A stretch of DNA of 38,908 nucleotides from a virus: the IMG/VR virus record IMGVR_UViG_3300045110_000141, positions 1-38,908 of that record; one strand, 5' to 3'. The first letter of the stretch is position 1. Every line of letters starts with the position of its first letter. Of this stretch, positions 35,663-38,908 are shown piece after piece. The notes beneath the pieces are model-generated. The model made no database searches. It saw nothing but the letters and a program-made list of their open reading frames with translations, and had not been told where the DNA came from. The position numbers were made by a program, and so were the translations under genes.

Positions 35663-37517
35663 TAACAGCCTGGCGCTGCTATTCAAGATTGGCGTTGATG
35701 CGTCCGATGCTCAGAAGCAACTCACTGGCATCACTAAGCTCGCTACCGATATTGGTACCGCCTTTAAGCAGGGACTGAGCGAGGGTGCGACCAAGGGAGC
35801 CCAGGATTTCGAGAAGGCCACGACAGGGGCGCTTCAAAGAATTGGTACCCAGTTACAGCAGACTCGCAGCGGGCTTGAAAATCTCTTCCAAGGTGATGTG
35901 CTTGAGGGCACAACGCAGCTGGTCCGCCAGTTCGGCGTGCTTGCCGTTGGCCTTGGTGCCGTCGCAGTTGCCGGACTTGCTGTCAAGAAATCCATTGAAG
36001 GCATCATTGATGTCGCTGAGAAGGTTGGGACTGATTCAAAAGACGACTTCGAAGAACTGCAGAAGTCGATGGCGCGCGTTGGCGAGACCGTCACGCTGCT
36101 TGATCACGGGCTCTCCCAGGAATTGCTCAAATCAGCTGGCGATGTAAAAACCGCATTTGACGCGATGTTTGTTGAAATGCTTCGCGTTGAAGGACCAGCA
36201 CTCATCCTGCTTTTCAAGGAAGTAGTTAGGATCATTCGCGATGTTCTGACTCCTGCCGCCGATAGCTTTGCCGCACGTCAGGTTGAAGGGATCGTCCAGT
36301 TCATTGGTCTAGTGCGCGGCCTTCAGGCTATCCACAATTTGCCCACGGGCATTATGGGCACAGACTTTCGTGAGTGGGCCGGAATCGTTCAGGGATATGT
36401 CAAACAGACGCGCACGGAATTGGAATCTCTGCAGGCTAAGTTGAAGGGCGATATCGGAGACTTCGCGCCCCCCAAGGCTCCCCGCGTAACAGCCCTGAGG
36501 GCACAAATCGATGAGTTCCAAAAGGCGCTCGATGCGGCACAGAAGGACTACGATGCCTTCAAGAAGAAGCTTGATGACAGCCTCATCAGCTCGATGGAGG
36601 ATCTGAGCAAGCAGGTCAATCAACAGGTTCTTGACCAGCAGAAGGCGTTTGCCGATCGCAAGCAGCAATGGCTTGATTACGCTGAATTCATCCATAAGCA
36701 GACGAATGATATCGTCAAGGATATTGCACGCCAGGCGCAGCCGATTCCGGGCGGTGATACTGGCTTTCTGGGCTTACCTGATCCTGATGAAGTCCAGAGC
36801 AAGCTCGATGAGATCGATAAGCACTTCAACAGCTTCTTCGGGCAACTCTCAGACTCCATTCTCAACTCAGCAGACATCTTCTCTTCATTTACCGATATTG
36901 CGATCAAGGGACTTCAGGGTCTTACCGGTGCGCTCGAGACGACATTCCAGACCTTCATCCTGACCGGCCAGTTGGGTGCGCAGGCATTTAGAACGCTGAC
37001 AGCGGCCCTTCTCTCGCAGCTTGTGATTGAGGCGGTGCATCAAGTCTTCAAGATGCACGCCAAGGCTGCCGAAGAGGCAGCGGCAGCGCTCGCCGACGCT
37101 GCTGCTGGTGATTATGTTGGCGCTACCTTGCACGCAGCCGCATCTGCGCAATACGCCCACGCTGCTATCGCCTGGGGCATCGTCGGCGGCGGCGCGGCAG
37201 TCGCGGGTATCGCTATTGGTGCAACTGGTGGGCTCGGTGGCGGTGCCAAGTCAGCAGCAGCAGGGGGTGAATTCGGCGGTCCAACTCAAGCTCCGGGAAC
37301 AGTCACGATTAACCAGGGCGGCGGCGCAACGCTCGGCGTCCTCCTGAGCATCGATAACCATCTTTCGAACATCACTACAGCACCACCAGGCGACATCCTG
37401 CAACGAGGCGCAGATCAGAATCCCATGGCCGTCGGTCAGGCGAACAACGAGGCAGCGCGCCGTGACGGCACCGTTAGCCGTGAATTCCTGCAAATCAGCG
37501 GATTGAGGACTGCATAG
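35649..37517 (+). CDS. Tape measure protein (622 aa)
   Basis: It starts inside the chaperone frame (14-nt overlap). Long helical N-terminal part, with KIGVDASDAQKQLTGITKLA near the start, a hydrophobic segment (FGVLAVGLGAVAVAGLAVKK, about 98-117), coiled coils around 260-360, Ala-rich helices and a second hydrophobic, Gly-rich stretch (IAWGIVGGGAAVAGIAIGAT, about 503-522). This is the usual tape-measure layout. By the known rule of about 0.15 nm of tail per residue, the tail would be near 90 nm. No lysozyme or peptidase motif is visible. Confidence 0.88.
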   Translation: MAVGSNSLALLFKIGVDASDAQKQLTGITKLATDIGTAFKQGLSEGATKGAQDFEKATTGALQRIGTQLQQTRSGLENLFQGDVLEGTTQLVRQFGVLAVGLGAVAVAGLAVKKSIEGIIDVAEKVGTDSKDDFEELQKSMARVGETVTLLDHGLSQELLKSAGDVKTAFDAMFVEMLRVEGPALILLFKEVVRIIRDVLTPAADSFAARQVEGIVQFIGLVRGLQAIHNLPTGIMGTDFREWAGIVQGYVKQTRTELESLQAKLKGDIGDFAPPKAPRVTALRAQIDEFQKALDAAQKDYDAFKKKLDDSLISSMEDLSKQVNQQVLDQQKAFADRKQQWLDYAEFIHKQTNDIVKDIARQAQPIPGGDTGFLGLPDPDEVQSKLDEIDKHFNSFFGQLSDSILNSADIFSSFTDIAIKGLQGLTGALETTFQTFILTGQLGAQAFRTLTAALLSQLVIEAVHQVFKMHAKAAEEAAAALADAAAGDYVGATLHAAASAQYAHAAIAWGIVGGGAAVAGIAIGATGGLGGGAKSAAAGGEFGGPTQAPGTVTINQGGGATLGVLLSIDNHLSNITTAPPGDILQRGADQNPMAVGQANNEAARRDGTVSREFLQISGLRTA

Positions 37518-37519
37518 TT

Positions 37520-38002
37520 ATGTATGAGGTGCTGCAAGATCTGGGAACGGCGGGGATAAAGCGCGAGTTCGAATTCGAGACCGTGACCGCAGACTTCGGC
37601 GGCGGCTGGTATGCGGCAGCGGTCCTTGATGCCACGCCGATTCGCACCTGGACGCTTGGCTGGTCAGGCACATATCACGATCCATACGAGCAGCCGCAAC
37701 TCGTGCAGCCCCGCTATCAGGACGGCACGACGCTCGAGGACGTGCAGTCCCGCCTCAAGTACCTGCAGCGCTTCTTCGCAAGACGTATGACGAACGGCAA
37801 CGAGGCATTCTATATGGTCGATCCGGCTGAGCCTGGTGACCCCACGAATCCCACGTATTTCCTCGTGCGGATGGATGTCAATACGATCACCTTCTCGCAG
37901 TCAGGCTCAGAGAAGCAACGGTGGGACTTCAGCGTCAAGTGCCGCCTCTCCCGCGTGCCAGGCGTCCCGCAGACGATCACGCCAGGTATCCCATTCCCAT
38001 AA
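37520..38002 (+). CDS. Distal tail / minor tail protein (160 aa)
   Basis: ATG 37520 lies 2 nt after the tape-measure stop. Beta-rich: FEFETVTADFGGGWYAAAVL, RTWTLGWSGTYHDPYEQPQL, KQRWDFSVKCRLSRVPGVPQ. Position directly after the tape measure matches lambda gpM or the small Dit-like proteins that form the ring under the tape measure. The assignment rests on order and fold type. Confidence 0.65.
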   Translation: MYEVLQDLGTAGIKREFEFETVTADFGGGWYAAAVLDATPIRTWTLGWSGTYHDPYEQPQLVQPRYQDGTTLEDVQSRLKYLQRFFARRMTNGNEAFYMVDPAEPGDPTNPTYFLVRMDVNTITFSQSGSEKQRWDFSVKCRLSRVPGVPQTITPGIPFP

Positions 38003-38908
38003 ATGCCAACCACCGTTCCTCAAATCGCGGAGATACTGACACTGTTGCCGGCCGATGTGCGCGCCGTCCGCGTCTTCGAGATTCTGACTATCTACTGGCA
38101 GGGCGGCACACGCACCAGGCACTACTCGGATGGCCGGTGGGTTGATGACTTCCCGGCGCTAACGGGATTCGGCTTCGATGTCATCGACGCACGCTTCACC
38201 CGCAAGGACTGGTTCGTCGAGCTCCCGCGCACTACCGAGATATCCGATGATGTCGTCAAGCTCAAGATGTGGGATGCCGATGCAGTGCTCATCAGCGAGT
38301 TCCTGAACTCAGGTGAGGGCACGCGCTGCCGGGTGACGCAGTACTTCCCTGACTATGCTCTCGCGAATGAGATCTGGTGGGGATTCCTCAAGCAGCCGAA
38401 GGAAACTGAGGGGCTCTGGTTCAACATCGAAGCGGCATCCGGCCTGCGCTCACCGAACCTCATCGTCCCGCGGCGTGCCATCTATCCGGGATGTCAGGCA
38501 ACCTTCGGCGGCCTCGTCAATCCTGATACCGGCCTGCCGTACTTCGATACGCAGGCTAAGCTCAATCCTCCGAATAACGATTGTCCATATAACCTGCACA
38601 TTGGCGGGACAATCGGCAAGCTCAATCCGGGGACGGGCCTGCCGTTTACGAGCTGCCCGCGCAGAGTGCCGCAGGATTGCAAGGACCGGCTTCAGTCACC
38701 TTATGACAAGAGCTATGAGGCGTTTGATGTTGTCCTCGAGGATCAGGGTTTCGGACACAAGACGACACGTTCATTTGCCAATGAGAGCATCCTGCGCACG
38801 CCACTGCGCGTCGTCTACGGCTACAGATGGATCAGGAATCTGGTTCTGCTCGCCTACGTCACTGAGCCTTATTCCGACAGTGGGAATAATGGATTCCTGA
38901 GAACGTTG
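38003..38908 (+). CDS. Tail-tip/hub protein, N-terminal part (continues at base 128)
   Basis: The ATG follows the previous stop directly. The frame is open to the end of the window and continues at base 128, giving about 764 residues. The N-terminal 180 residues (VFEILTIYWQGGTRTRHYSD; VVKLKMWDADAVLISEFLNS; RAIYPGCQATFGG; NDCPYNLHIGG; TSCPRRVPQDCKDR) form a beta domain with a cysteine cluster like that of DUF2163/BR0599-type tail hub proteins of siphoviruses and gene transfer agents. The family call is by pattern and moderately sure. Confidence 0.7.
   Translation, partial: MPTTVPQIAEILTLLPADVRAVRVFEILTIYWQGGTRTRHYSDGRWVDDFPALTGFGFDVIDARFTRKDWFVELPRTTEISDDVVKLKMWDADAVLISEFLNSGEGTRCRVTQYFPDYALANEIWWGFLKQPKETEGLWFNIEAASGLRSPNLIVPRRAIYPGCQATFGGLVNPDTGLPYFDTQAKLNPPNNDCPYNLHIGGTIGKLNPGTGLPFTSCPRRVPQDCKDRLQSPYDKSYEAFDVVLEDQGFGHKTTRSFANESILRTPLRVVYGYRWIRNLVLLAYVTEPYSDSGNNGFLRTL
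38782..38908. repeat. Terminal direct repeat, right copy
   Basis: Identical over 127 bases to positions 1-127. See the left copy; it marks the join of a circular sequence and should be counted once, giving a genome of 38,781 bp. Confidence 0.95.

Noticed and set aside
38355-38900. Long plus-strand open frame with Arg/Ser-rich product
   Set aside because: It is a different frame of the tail-tip gene, which continues across the join.

Overview
The window is a complete temperate siphovirus genome. Its first 127 bases are repeated exactly as its last 127 bases, and the tail-tip gene reads in frame across the join, so this is a circular or circularly permuted molecule of about 38,781 unique bp opened inside a gene. 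An integrase sits beside an intact attP that carries the 3' half of a tRNA-Thr(CGT) gene, so the sequence is the free (virion or excised) form and not an integrated prophage. Shine-Dalgarno sequences, sigma70-like promoters, rho-independent terminators and ATGA-type overlaps all point to a bacterial host. Base composition is moderately GC-rich by eye. I cannot name the host; the tRNA-Thr fragment is the best handle on it.

Layout, reading round the circle. Head and tail genes run rightward from 24.4 kb to the end and on to 6.7 kb: TerS, TerL, portal, a 64-aa protein, a first HK97-fold capsid protein, a Mu F-like minor head protein, a Com-like zinc ribbon, a strong terminator-like hairpin, prohead protease, a second HK97-fold capsid protein with a coiled-coil N-domain, head-tail and tail-completion proteins, two paralogous tail-tube-like proteins, a tail-assembly chaperone pair apparently joined by a +1 frameshift, tape measure (622 aa), a distal tail protein, the tail-tip/hub protein (764 aa across the join), a 1574-aa beta-helix tailspike and two small proteins. 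A leftward five-gene operon (8.46 to 6.72 kb) holds a small HTH regulator, membrane proteins and a superinfection-immunity protein; it looks like the lysogenic-conversion/exclusion operon. Rightward small genes, several with CxxC zinc motifs, follow at 8.66-10.24 kb.

The lysogeny-control region (10.24-12.84 kb) contains attP, six TGCGGATAA arm-type repeats, a parS-like site, 10-bp tandem repeats, a tyrosine integrase coupled to a ribbon-helix-helix protein, a divergent second ribbon-helix-helix gene, and an excisionase-like HTH gene behind a promoter with two TGTCNGACA palindromes; a third copy lies in attP. The early/replication block (12.8-19.2 kb) has a RecT/Bet-like annealing protein, two overlapping HNH endonucleases, an SF2 helicase, a ParB/HTH-like protein and a replication-initiation/helicase-loader-like protein. 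A strong promoter at 19.25 kb then opens a tail-fibre cassette (FN3, LamG and beta-helix modules) ahead of the terminase.

The most unusual points are the two divergent capsid proteins in one genome, two tail-tube-like proteins in tandem, the terS/terL overlap, the parS-like site with no ParB gene, the shared operator linking attP to an excisionase-like gene, and the lack of any recognisable endolysin.
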